From Sphingobacterium sp. SGG-5 (lineage in GTDB: Bacteria; Bacteroidota; Bacteroidia; Sphingobacteriales; Sphingobacteriaceae), in contig NZ_JAAKGO010000002.1 of NCBI RefSeq assembly GCF_011043525.1, positions 434,001 to 498,000 of the forward strand: a stretch of DNA of 64,000 nt, written 5' to 3'. Shown here one piece after another: positions 52,932 through 61,388 of the stretch (positions are counted from its first letter, which is position 1; each line of letters begins with the position of its first letter). The translations under genes were made by a program, and so were the position numbers. The notes under the pieces are model-generated. The model worked only from the letters and a program-made list of their open reading frames with translations. It made no database searches and had not been told where the DNA came from.

Positions 52932-53336
52932 ATGGCAGCAACAATATCAAAGGATATCTTAACTTACAACTATTCAAAATTAGAGGGGGATAAAGTCATT
53001 TGTGAGATGCTGGCGACAGAAATTATCAAACACCTGCCCGAGGCCGAGAACAAAATTTGGCACGGGCATCCTGTTTGGTTTTTGGAGGGTAATCCGATTG
53101 TTGGTTACAGCAAACAGAAAAAAGGAATCCGGCTCATGTTCTGGAGCGGAGCGGATTTTGAAGAAGATAGCTTGAGCGTCAAAGGCGGAAAATTTGAAGA
53201 CGCTTCTATCTTCTACAATGATGTTGCCGATATCGTCATCGGTGACTTAAAGCGTTGGCTGGAAAAATCAAGAGCAATACAGTGGGATTATAAAAACATC
53301 GTAAAAAGAAAGGGTATATTGGAACGATTGAAATGA
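52932..53336 (+). CDS. DUF1801 domain-containing protein
   Basis: A 134-residue YdhG/DUF1801 protein: EAENKIWHGHPVWFLEGNPIVGYSKQ is the typical Trp-rich segment, followed by MFWSGADFEEDSL and KRWLEKSRAIQWDYKNI. The function of the family is unknown; genes of this family often travel with SRPBCC genes, as here. It is third in the operon. Confidence 0.88.
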   Translation: MAATISKDILTYNYSKLEGDKVICEMLATEIIKHLPEAENKIWHGHPVWFLEGNPIVGYSKQKKGIRLMFWSGADFEEDSLSVKGGKFEDASIFYNDVADIVIGDLKRWLEKSRAIQWDYKNIVKRKGILERLK

Positions 53337-53365
53337 TATAATATAGCAGAGACAAGATTCCCCAT

Positions 53366-54078
53366 TTACAGCTTATACCCAATAGAAATACCATATACCC
53401 TGTTTTTTATATTTCCTTTAGGATTTTCTCCATCGATATCCGGTGCAAGATTCGCAATTCCGAATTGGCCGTTGACCTGAATGGTAACCCGACGGAAGAA
53501 TTCATACCCCACCAAAAAATTTACGCCATAATCCCACGGTTTGCCATAGAGGTAATTGCCGAATTCACCGTCCACAACATCATTTTTGAAAATAACATCG
53601 CCCTGTGGCTCAATCATAATATCACCAATTAAGATCTGCCCTTGATCTGCCTTCCATTTGCCTTCCATTTGCCTCCTGTCCCATAAGCCACATACGGGCC
53701 GGCGCCTACAACTATGTTTCCAGGACCAAATCGTGGTGTGTACAGCAAATTCAACGGAACTTCAAAGTAGGATGCCGTGGCTTTGAACGTATTGTCCGGC
53801 CCCGCAAGCCAACCTCCGTTTTGCTTAAACCCCTTTCCTGAATATAAAGCAGCCGGTTGGATATAAAAATCTGTAGCGACAGGGATATCGAGGGTTAATC
53901 CGATCTGGAACCGGGGTATCATTTCGGATTCCTGCGTTTCGCCTAGTTCGTCAATCAAAAGAATTCCAGAGAGATTTACTCCTCCACGGATGCCAACGCT
54001 CATTTGTGCGTGGGCCGTATGGACAAAAATAATCAGGGCAAAAAGTAAAGTTGCAATGGATAGGGTGTTTTGGTTCAT
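53366..54078 (-). pseudogene. Outer membrane beta-barrel protein gene broken by an 11-bp tandem duplication
   Basis: The first part (54078 to about 53650) encodes a signal peptide ending HTAHAQ and beta-barrel strands (MSVGIRGGVNLSGILL onward, NIVVGAGPYVAYGTGGKWKA). The second part, in another frame to 53366, continues the barrel and ends with the typical C-terminal GISIGYKL. GCCTTCCATTT (plus strand) is present twice at 53649-53670; removing one copy fuses both parts into one porin-family protein of about 230 residues. So the gene is inactive now, recently damaged, or phase-variable. Confidence 0.85.
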
Positions 54079-54395
54079 GTCAATTTAATACGTGAAATTA
54101 TGTATGGTTGTTCAATAACAAACGGTGCGAACAGCCTGTATGCTACAGCGCCAAAAGACATAAATGCTGTTAGCCTCTTCTCTCACTCCTACAAAGTTGC
54201 TTTAGTACTGCACAGGTTATACATGCTGACAACAGCAAAACACGTTGTGTTATACGAATCTGTGAGTGAGGTGTAGAGTTTATTCGTCATGCCGAACTGA
54301 ACTGCATATATATACCATTGTGTTGGGGTTTCTTGTCCTTTGGCAAGTTTATTGCGGCTAATAACCTATATATTTGACAGATAACATATAGACTT
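54079..54395. other. 317-bp gap without recognisable gene
   Basis: A 68-codon plus-strand ORF here (54070-54276) overlaps the start of the broken porin gene and has no protein-like features. I see no RNA gene, repeat or convincing promoter in the gap. Confidence 0.6.
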
Positions 54396-54797
54396 ATGGC
54401 ACCACGACCTTCAATAATCTGGGCAGATTACCCGATAAAAGACATAGACAGATCGAGAGAATTTTATAGCACACTTGGTTTTACGGTACGGGACCAGACC
54501 CATGACGGAGACAAATTTATCTCCCTTACCATCGGTGATAGTGGATTTATCCTTAACCTGTTTCCCATAGACCGCTTCGAAAGAGGTGTAAAAACGACGG
54601 TAGCTGATACGGCGGCCGGCAACGAAGTAAACTTCAGTATTTCCGCCGATAGCAAAGAAGAAGTGCTGGAATGGGAAAAAGCGCTCCGGGAAATCGGTGC
54701 AGAGATTATCAGTCCTCCCGAACAGATGAAAGAAGGATGGTGGGCGATGCGTTTTGCTGATCCGGATGGTCATCGTTGGGTAGTATTGAATATGTAG
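54396..54797 (+). CDS. VOC (glyoxalase/bleomycin resistance) family protein
   Basis: A 133-residue protein with one vicinal-oxygen-chelate beta-alpha-beta-beta-beta module repeat: IIWADYPIKDIDRSREFYSTLGF at the start and WAMRFADPDGHRWVVLNM at the end. Position of the C-terminal metal Glu is not clear. Substrate is unknown. It starts a plus-strand group with the next two genes. Confidence 0.88.
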   Translation: MAPRPSIIWADYPIKDIDRSREFYSTLGFTVRDQTHDGDKFISLTIGDSGFILNLFPIDRFERGVKTTVADTAAGNEVNFSISADSKEEVLEWEKALREIGAEIISPPEQMKEGWWAMRFADPDGHRWVVLNM

Positions 54798-54850
54798 GCC
54801 ACGAGCCAACACAGAACGATTGTTAGGTTTAGCACTTAAATAAAGCAGAT

Positions 54851-55282
54851 ATGAAAACACAGACAATTGACCATACGATCCGAATCAATGCCCCAGCGCA
54901 AAAGGTCTGGCAGGTATTATGGGACAAAGATCGCTATAAAAAATGGGCCGCTGCGTTTATGCCAAACTCGCATTATACCGGCGAACTGATTCCTGGCGGC
55001 AAAATCCAATTCCTTGACGCCGACCACAATGGTATGGAAAGCATGATAGCCTCGCTTACCGAAAACCGTGAGATCACCTTTCACCACCTTCACGAGCTGC
55101 AAGCGGGCAAAGAAGGTCAGAGCCTTGGAGACATGAGCGAGCAATATCTGCTCGACGAACGGGATGGCGTAACTACCCTATCCCTGAAGTTGGATGTGCC
55201 AGAGCAATATTTCAATGAAACGGATGCAGCAACCCAAAAGGCATTGCAGATCATAAAAGAGCTGGCAGAAAGGGCGAGTTAG
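54851..55282 (+). CDS. SRPBCC-domain protein
   Basis: A 143-residue START-like protein, IDHTIRINAPAQKVWQVLWD onward, with the C-terminal helix AATQKALQIIKELAER. It is unlike the two AHSA1 proteins at 52 kb in sequence but of the same fold. The ligand is unknown. It is probably cotranscribed with the VOC and DUF2200 genes (gaps of 53 and 26 bp). Confidence 0.85.
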   Translation: MKTQTIDHTIRINAPAQKVWQVLWDKDRYKKWAAAFMPNSHYTGELIPGGKIQFLDADHNGMESMIASLTENREITFHHLHELQAGKEGQSLGDMSEQYLLDERDGVTTLSLKLDVPEQYFNETDAATQKALQIIKELAERAS

Positions 55283-55308
55283 ACATAAATAAGTAGCAAA
55301 CACCGATA

Positions 55309-55665
55309 ATGAAAACAGACAACACCAGAGTCTATAAAATGTCCTTTGCGGGCGTATATCCCCATTATATCGCTAAAGCAGAAAGAAAGGGGCGTACAAA
55401 AGCTGAAGTAGATGAAATCATCTTTTGGCTTACGGGATATAATGAAAAGGATCTACAGGAAATTCTGGATAATAAAACCGACTTCAGGACTTTTTTTGAA
55501 CAGGCGCCGCAGATCAATCCGAATGTCTCCAAGATAACCGGTGTAATCTGCGGCTATCGGGTAGAAGAAATAGAAGAAGAACTGATGCGGCAGATCCGCT
55601 ATTTGGACAAGTTGATTGACGAATTGGCAAAAGGAAAAGCTATGGAAAAAATTTTGAGGAAATAG
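55309..55665 (+). CDS. DUF2200 domain-containing protein
   Basis: A 118-residue protein; [21 protein letters not shown] and [17 protein letters not shown] are DUF2200 hallmarks, as is the [13 protein letters not shown] stretch. It is probably a small helical protein of unknown role. Confidence 0.88.
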   Translation: MKTDNTRVYKMSFAGVYPHYIAKAERKGRTKAEVDEIIFWLTGYNEKDLQEILDNKTDFRTFFEQAPQINPNVSKITGVICGYRVEEIEEELMRQIRYLDKLIDELAKGKAMEKILRK

Positions 55666-55736
55666 TTGGCTATGATTTACGTTGACATTTTTGTAATTTA
55701 GTAGGGAGCGGAGTTTTACATCTAAAGCAACAAAAA

Positions 55737-55934
55737 ATGGAAAGTTCAGATATCGGTGTTTTAACGATTTTAGGCGTGATCTTTTTTGTATGGCTGCTGC
55801 CCATATTGGTCATTATCAGCTCCCGCAAGACGACGGGACGGGAGAAGTTAGCCTGGCTGTTGGCCGTGATTTTTATATCGTGGTTTGCATGGATTTTTTA
55901 CCTGTTGTTAGCCCCCATAAGAAAGAAAAACTGA
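55737..55934 (+). CDS. Small membrane protein with PLDc_N-like domain
   Basis: A 65-residue protein with two membrane helices (about 7-27 and 37-59) separated by SRKTTGREKLAWLL. The WFAWIFYLLLAP stretch resembles the phospholipase-D N-terminal (PLDc_N) membrane module, here free of any catalytic domain. Function is unknown. Confidence 0.75.
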   Translation: MESSDIGVLTILGVIFFVWLLPILVIISSRKTTGREKLAWLLAVIFISWFAWIFYLLLAPIRKKN

Positions 55935-55956
55935 ATTTAACTCAACAAAATAGATC

Positions 55957-56394
55957 ATGGAAAATAGAATAAATATTCAAGAACTTGAACCCGATTCCTA
56001 TAGTGCGATGCTGGCTTTGGAAGGCTACCTGCGCAGCTCGCGCCTTTCGAAAACCCATTTGGAGTTAATCAAGATCCGTGCTTCGCAGATCAACGGCTGT
56101 GCCTTTTGCCTTAATATGCATACAAGAGATGCCTTAAAACAAGGTGAAACGAATCAGCGGATTTTCTTGCTCAACGCCTGGAAAGAAACGACATTATTTA
56201 CCGAAGAAGAACGGGCGATATTAGCTATGACCGAAGAGGTTACGCTAATCAATCATCGTGGCCTGACCGACGAGACTTATAAACAGGCACAAAGTCTTTT
56301 TGATGAGAACTACTTAGCACAGGTTATCATGGCCATTGTAACGATAAACGCGTGGAACCGCATTGCTATAAGTACGAATAGACCCCTAGATTAA
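55957..56394 (+). CDS. Carboxymuconolactone decarboxylase/AhpD-like protein
   Basis: A 145-residue protein with the AhpD-type motif INGCAFCLNMHTRDALK, in which the CxxC and His are the redox/proton-relay residues. ALEGYLRSSRLSKTHLELIKIR before it is the standard family start. A peroxidase-related role is likely. Its stop overlaps the convergent YeeE gene by 4 bp. Confidence 0.9.
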   Translation: MENRINIQELEPDSYSAMLALEGYLRSSRLSKTHLELIKIRASQINGCAFCLNMHTRDALKQGETNQRIFLLNAWKETTLFTEEERAILAMTEEVTLINHRGLTDETYKQAQSLFDENYLAQVIMAIVTINAWNRIAISTNRPLD

Positions 56395-56849
56395 TGAGGT
56401 AATCTATCCTTAAAATACCCATATACCCATGTTCCGGCGATAGCACTCAGTAGTGTCACAATAATAACGGTGGCGCCTGTGCCGATCTGTGCAAACAACG
56501 GGCCAGGGCAGGCTCCTGTTAATGCCCAACCAAAGCCGAAGAGCAATCCGCCATAGATCTGTCCTTTATGGAATGTTTTTGGCGAGATGTGGATAGGTTC
56601 ACCGTGGATTGTTTTGACGTTAAACTTCTTGATCAGCCATACCGAAACGATACCCACGAGTACTGCACTTCCAATAATTCCGTACATATGGAAAGATTGC
56701 AGGCGAAACATTTCCTGGATACGAAACCAACTGATGACCTCAGACTTGACGAATAAAATACCGAAGAAAACACCAACAAGGAGGTATTTGATATTAGGGT
56801 ACCACTTGTGTTCAAATTGGCTCTTGTTAATATGTGTTTGTTGTTCCAT
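56391..56849 (-). CDS. YeeE/YedE-family sulfur transport protein (second half)
   Basis: A 152-residue inner membrane protein with four likely helices. GFGWALTGACPGPLFAQIGTG carries the conserved Cys of the YeeE/YedE family, thought to relay thiosulfate or sulfane sulfur. With the upstream 187-residue gene it forms a two-part transporter (PmpA/PmpB arrangement). It is last in a three-gene operon. Confidence 0.88.
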   Translation of the reverse strand: MEQQTHINKSQFEHKWYPNIKYLLVGVFFGILFVKSEVISWFRIQEMFRLQSFHMYGIIGSAVLVGIVSVWLIKKFNVKTIHGEPIHISPKTFHKGQIYGGLLFGFGWALTGACPGPLFAQIGTGATVIIVTLLSAIAGTWVYGYFKDRLPH

Positions 56850-56859
56850 TGCTCCGGTA

Positions 56860-57423
56860 CTAAAGTGAAAGAATAAGAGGTAAGATCAGGTTGGCCAAGA
56901 TGAAGCCCCCGATCATAAAGCATACCGTTGCGATCAGCGAGGGCCACTGTAAGTTGGAAAGCCCCATAATAGCATGCCCACTCGTACAGCCGCCGGCATA
57001 GCGCGTGCCAAATCCGACGAGAAAGCCACCTACGACCATCAAGAAGAAGCCTTTGAGCGTGAATAGCGATTGCCAGTTGAGGATGTCCTCCGGTACCAGG
57101 TTATCGTAATCGACAATTCCATATCCGGCCAGTTCTTCGGCTAAGGCTGGGGCCACTTCCACCGGGTTGGGGTCTGTAAACAGCTGTGCCGTTATCAGAC
57201 CGCCCAGAAAGATGCCGAATACAAAAAACAGATTCCACGCCTCGTTTTTCCAGTCGTATTTGAAATACGATATATTGGCGGGGATACACGAGGCACAGAT
57301 ATGCCTTAGCGACGAGCTAATTCCAAAGGTTTTGTTGCCTAATATCAAAAGTGCCGGTACCGTAAGCCCGATTAAAGGGCCGGCGATATACCAAGGCCAG
57401 GGCTGTTGCAAAAAAGTTAACAT
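56860..57423 (-). CDS. YeeE/YedE-family sulfur transport protein (first half)
   Basis: A 187-residue inner membrane protein with several helices. GFGTRYAGGCTSGHAIMGLSNL contains the family Cys. I chose the ATG at 57423, which overlaps the stop of the upstream persulfide dioxygenase gene by 7 bp; this coupling supports one operon. Together with the next gene it probably moves a reduced sulfur species across the membrane. Confidence 0.88.
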   Translation of the reverse strand: MLTFLQQPWPWYIAGPLIGLTVPALLILGNKTFGISSSLRHICASCIPANISYFKYDWKNEAWNLFFVFGIFLGGLITAQLFTDPNPVEVAPALAEELAGYGIVDYDNLVPEDILNWQSLFTLKGFFLMVVGGFLVGFGTRYAGGCTSGHAIMGLSNLQWPSLIATVCFMIGGFILANLILPLILSL

Positions 57424-58796
57424 AACTGGGCCCTCCATTTCCGCATACCCCCGGCATAGTTTTTTACCTTATCAAAACCATGCTTTCGCAAAATAGAATA
57501 CGCAATAGTCGAACGGTCTCCGGACTGACAATGGATGATGACCAATTTATCTTTGCTGATTTTGTCCAGATTGTCTTGTAATGTTCCCACAAAAACATGA
57601 TCTGCTCCTTCAATATGACCGGCTTTATATTCATTCTCGCTACGAACATCCACAATCTGTACTGCTTCATCACCGATATACGTTTTGAACTCCTCGATGC
57701 CGATCACATCAGCAATGTGCAAGTCTATCCCCAGATCGTCGACTTCAGTAATATATCCATAGTTATTGTCCATGCCAATGCGCATCAGTTTTCGTGTGAG
57801 ATCTTCCATGCGGTCCTCATCCGCAATAAGGACAAACTGCTCTTCATAGTTGAGCAACCAGCCCATCCAGGTAGAAAAGGAATTGTTGCCCTGTATATTC
57901 AAGCCCTCCGGAATAAAGCCTTTCGCAAAAGCAGTCTTGTCCCGTGTGTCGATGACAGTCAAACCATCGTTGTAAGCCTTCCTAAATTCCATGTTGCTTA
58001 ATTTCGGGGGTTTGGGTACTTCGATCAGCAACGGGCGATGCACCTTGTTCAGGTGCTTCATCGTTGCGAAGTATTGTGGCGCTTCGGGTTGTCCTTCCAG
58101 CAGTTCATTCACGAAACCGTCGGCATTGTCTTTAAATTTAAACGCCCAGTTGCGGATTTTTTCATAACCGACGGTCGAACTCGGTACAGCGCCGAGAGAC
58201 TTACCACAAGCCGATCCTGCACCATGTCCTGGCCATACCTGAATATATTCTGGAAGCTCTGCAAAACGTTGGATGGATTCGTAAAGCTGGCGCGCACCGG
58301 CCTCCTGCGTGCCAACGAAACCGGCAGCTTTTTCGAGCAGGTCGGGCCGCCCGACATCGCCCACAAATACAAAATCGCCCGTAAAGATCATGACGGGCTT
58401 GTCTGTCGCCGGAAGATCCGTCAATAGAAAACTGATACTCTCGGGTGTGTGCCCCGGTGTGTGCAGCACTTCCAGTATCAAGTTGCCTACAGGAATGGTA
58501 TCGCCATGCTTCAACTCCTGATGTGGGAACTCATATTGCCAGTCCGACCCACCTTCGTCCGATAGGTAAAGCGTGGCGCCCGTAGCGGCAGCCAATTCGC
58601 GTGAGCCACATAGGAAATCCGCATGGATATGCGTTTCTGCTACGTGTGTAATGCTTAACTTATTTGCTTTCGCAATGTTCAGGTATACGTCGATATCCCG
58701 TTGAGGGTCGATGACGATGGCTTTACCCTGGGCCTGACAACCAATTACATAACTTGCCTGCGCAAGACTTTTATCGTAAACATGCTGAAAAAACAT
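57417..58796 (-). CDS. Persulfide dioxygenase-rhodanese fusion (MBL-fold)
   Basis: A 459-residue protein. The N-terminal metallo-beta-lactamase domain (1-240) has the metal ligands THIHADFL and HTPGHTPES of the persulfide dioxygenase (ETHE1-like) group. Two rhodanese domains follow: the first (about 270-350) has no active-site Cys (LIADEDRMED at the expected place), the second (about 365-455) has the loop IIHCQSGDRS with Cys. It oxidises glutathione or other persulfides and hands sulfur to the rhodanese. With the YeeE pair it forms a sulfide/persulfide handling unit. Confidence 0.92.
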   Translation of the reverse strand: MFFQHVYDKSLAQASYVIGCQAQGKAIVIDPQRDIDVYLNIAKANKLSITHVAETHIHADFLCGSRELAAATGATLYLSDEGGSDWQYEFPHQELKHGDTIPVGNLILEVLHTPGHTPESISFLLTDLPATDKPVMIFTGDFVFVGDVGRPDLLEKAAGFVGTQEAGARQLYESIQRFAELPEYIQVWPGHGAGSACGKSLGAVPSSTVGYEKIRNWAFKFKDNADGFVNELLEGQPEAPQYFATMKHLNKVHRPLLIEVPKPPKLSNMEFRKAYNDGLTVIDTRDKTAFAKGFIPEGLNIQGNNSFSTWMGWLLNYEEQFVLIADEDRMEDLTRKLMRIGMDNNYGYITEVDDLGIDLHIADVIGIEEFKTYIGDEAVQIVDVRSENEYKAGHIEGADHVFVGTLQDNLDKISKDKLVIIHCQSGDRSTIAYSILRKHGFDKVKNYAGGMRKWRAQLC

Positions 58797-58877
58797 AGTA
58801 TAAAGTTCGGATTTTATTTTCGCTTATTCCCCAACTTTCGTTACAGCAATGTCAAAAGTCCGGTAGATATCAGCAAT

Positions 58878-59459
58878 TTAAGCCGTATTCTGGCGTCGCG
58901 ACAGCAATCTTTTTGCGGAATCAGAAGCTACGATCAACCCTCCTGCCATCATGATGACATCTTTCAAGACCAGCCGCCCTGCTCCCGATAGATACGGAAA
59001 GCCATAACGGGGTGTTGGGAAATCTCCACCTAAATCGGGCACATACACTTCGGGTGTAGTAATTAGAAAAGATAAGGTTACAATGGACATGATAACTGTT
59101 AACAGACCACCGATTAACCCGAGCCTCGGCGACCAAATGCCCAATAAGGTGAATATGCCAATACCAACGATCACCGCACCTAAGCCATATGAAAACAGAT
59201 ATGTTCTATTTTCTTTATGCCAACGGATATTTTTTTCCACTGTAGCGCCTTCCGGATTTTTATACTGCTTATATTCCGGGGCATCTTTCGCATAAAAGAA
59301 ACTCATGAACGGGCTATTCGCCACAAAAGGAACAATTCCGTCTGCTTCATATTGAAAAGCTTTTAGACCGCCTATCCATGCCATGACAATGAAAATGGCG
59401 ATTTTCAAAAATTGAATAAACTTATCCTGCAGAGAGGCAAAAAAATGTAAAAATTGCAT
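58878..59459 (-). CDS. DUF417 (YkgB-like) membrane protein
   Basis: A 193-residue inner membrane protein with four helices and the DUF417 pattern IFIVMAWIGGLKAFQYEADGI and VPFVANSPFMSFFY. The insert HKENRTYLFSYGLG leads into the second helix. The ATG at 59459 is chosen. E. coli RclC of this family responds to oxidants, so a stress link fits the location; the exact function is unknown. Confidence 0.88.
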   Translation of the reverse strand: MQFLHFFASLQDKFIQFLKIAIFIVMAWIGGLKAFQYEADGIVPFVANSPFMSFFYAKDAPEYKQYKNPEGATVEKNIRWHKENRTYLFSYGLGAVIVGIGIFTLLGIWSPRLGLIGGLLTVIMSIVTLSFLITTPEVYVPDLGGDFPTPRYGFPYLSGAGRLVLKDVIMMAGGLIVASDSAKRLLSRRQNTA

Positions 59460-59570
59460 ATGACCTGTTTTTAATACAAACAAAGTTACAGAAATGCGAC
59501 CCGCTGCTCAACGGTTTGAACACCAAGGCCCATAATTACGAAGGTACTTTATTTTGATGAAATAAGACCA

Positions 59571-59608
59571 TCTAAAAAGCCGGACATCCCCCGACTTTTT
59601 TAGATAGT
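59571..59608 (-). terminator. Terminator of the luciferase-like oxidoreductase gene
   Basis: TCTAAAAAG and CTTTTTTAGA flank CGG/CCG in an imperfect hairpin with an A-run and T-run on both strands. It lies 11 bp downstream of the minus-strand stop at 59619. Confidence 0.7.
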
Positions 59609-59618
59609 CTCATCTACG

Positions 59619-60653
59619 CTATCGAGTTGCTTCCCGCACTTTCGGTGCGATCTGTGTGCCGTAAATTTCGATCGCTTTCATCATGTCCTTATGATCCGGG
59701 CTTCCGACATCCATGTGGGCGGAGAACCGTGTCAACTCAAAGGTTTCCTTAACAGCCAGAATTTTATCGACAGCCTCATTGGAGTCACCGATAACGAGGT
59801 GTCCGTGAGGTGATCGTCCAAAGTCATACTGTGATCTTTGGTAAGGAGGCCAGCCCCTGGAAGCACCGATGCGGTTCATCTGTGCCGCATATATCGGATA
59901 ATATTGATCCGCTACTTCTTTCCCGTTCGCACCGAAAAACGCATGCATATGTACACCGACCTGAAACTTGCTTTTATCGTGTCCATTGTCGGTATAAGCT
60001 TGCTCATACATTTCGAAGAGTGGCTTAAACTGCTCCCAGGCCCCACCGATAATGGCAAACATTACCGGAAGACCAAGTTTGCCCGCACGGATAACAGATG
60101 ATGTAGTCCCTCCTACGGCGATCCATATCGGCAGGTTATTATCTACCGCACGCGGTAAAACTTGCTGATTCACTAAGGACTTGCGGAATCTACCGGTCCA
60201 GTTGATGACTTCATGTTTATTTATTTTTAACAAAAGATCAAGCTTTTCTTCGAAAAGGTCGCTATAATCCTTTAAATCATACCCAAAAAGAGGAAAGGAT
60301 TCGATAAAAGATCCTCGCCCGGCCATCAGTTCGGCACGACCCCCCGAAATAAGATCTACCGTTGCAAAATCTTGGTAGAGTTTGACAGGATCGGTCGAGC
60401 TTAATACAGACACCGCCGATCCCAGCTTGATGCGTTTGGTAACCGTAGCCGCGGCGGCCAATATAATCTCAGGGGAAGCCACTGCATAATCTGGCCTGTG
60501 GTGTTCGCCCATGCCAAAGAAATCAAGACCGACTTCATCCATTAATTTTATCTCTTCAATGATCTCCTGAAGACGTTGTTGTGTAGGTTGAATCTTTCCT
60601 GTAGCGGGATCTATCTGCAGGTCCCCAAACATGCCTATTCCTAATTCTAACAT
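59619..60653 (-). CDS. Luciferase-like (LLM class) flavin-dependent oxidoreductase
   Basis: A 344-residue F420/FMN-type monooxygenase-fold protein. LELGIGMFGDLQIDP is the start, with FFGMGEHHRPDYAVASPEI and RAELMAGRGSFIESFPLFGYD further on. The ATG at 60653 gives the family-like N-terminus. The substrate is unknown. It lies between DUF417 and miaE, probably in its own transcription unit. Confidence 0.88.
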   Translation of the reverse strand: MLELGIGMFGDLQIDPATGKIQPTQQRLQEIIEEIKLMDEVGLDFFGMGEHHRPDYAVASPEIILAAAATVTKRIKLGSAVSVLSSTDPVKLYQDFATVDLISGGRAELMAGRGSFIESFPLFGYDLKDYSDLFEEKLDLLLKINKHEVINWTGRFRKSLVNQQVLPRAVDNNLPIWIAVGGTTSSVIRAGKLGLPVMFAIIGGAWEQFKPLFEMYEQAYTDNGHDKSKFQVGVHMHAFFGANGKEVADQYYPIYAAQMNRIGASRGWPPYQRSQYDFGRSPHGHLVIGDSNEAVDKILAVKETFELTRFSAHMDVGSPDHKDMMKAIEIYGTQIAPKVREATR

Positions 60654-60751
60654 AGCTTTCAAAGTAAAAGTAAAAAACCAATTTTCTTTACCTATTACAA
60701 AGATAACGCCAGCCGCCCGGCCATTTCTTAAGGTAGGTTAAGAAAAACGAA

Positions 60752-61333
60752 CTATCCGTGTATATACTCTTTCTTGCCGTAGGATTGGATAAGCTCTCCC
60801 TCGAATTCCAGCCACTCCTTCCATCGTTTGTCTACATCGACGTCTTTTGTGTATTTGCGTGCAAAATTCAGGAAAGTTGTATAGTGATTGGCCTCCGAGA
60901 CCATTAGATCGTGGTAAAACTTGGCCAGATCCTCATCTTTGATGTTGGTAGAGAGCACACGGAAGCGTTCACAGCTTCGCGCTTCGATCATGGCAGCAAA
61001 CAGCAGGCGGTCGATAAATGCCTGGTTGCGCGAACCGTCTTTTTTAGCGAATTTCATCAACTGCCCGACATAGTCGTCTTTCCGTTCGCGCCCTAAGGTG
61101 TAGCCCCGCTCTTTGATGATAGCAATGACCATCTTAAAATGTTCCATTTCTTCAATCGCGATAGCCGTTAATTCATGTACCAAATCCTCCAGTTCCGGAT
61201 TTTGTGTAATCAGGGTGATCGCATTGGAGGCCGCTTTCTGCTCACACCAAGCGTGATCGGTTAAAATTTCATCCAAATTCGACTCGGCGATATTCGCCCA
61301 ACGTGGATCTGTCAATAGTTTTAATCCCAGCAT
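60752..61333 (-). CDS. miaE: tRNA-(ms2io6A)-hydroxylase
   Basis: A 193-residue ferritin-like diiron enzyme hydroxylating the modified A37 of some tRNAs. Ligand motifs are DHAWCEQKAA, IAIEEMEHFKMV, IEARSCERF and MVSEANHYTTF, that is, two ExxH pairs. The length is normal. Divergent from the glycosyltransferase gene across 55 bp holding a short inverted repeat (GGTACA, 7 bp, TGTACC at 61361-61379). Confidence 0.92.
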   Translation of the reverse strand: MLGLKLLTDPRWANIAESNLDEILTDHAWCEQKAASNAITLITQNPELEDLVHELTAIAIEEMEHFKMVIAIIKERGYTLGRERKDDYVGQLMKFAKKDGSRNQAFIDRLLFAAMIEARSCERFRVLSTNIKDEDLAKFYHDLMVSEANHYTTFLNFARKYTKDVDVDKRWKEWLEFEGELIQSYGKKEYIHG

Positions 61334-61388
61334 AACGTATAGAAGTAAAATGTCCTTAAAGGTACAAAATTTATGTACCTTCGGCTAT

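Noticed and set aside
54070..54276. 69-codon plus-strand ORF opposite the broken porin gene start
   Set aside because: It overlaps the antisense of the porin 5' end and reads like chance coding.
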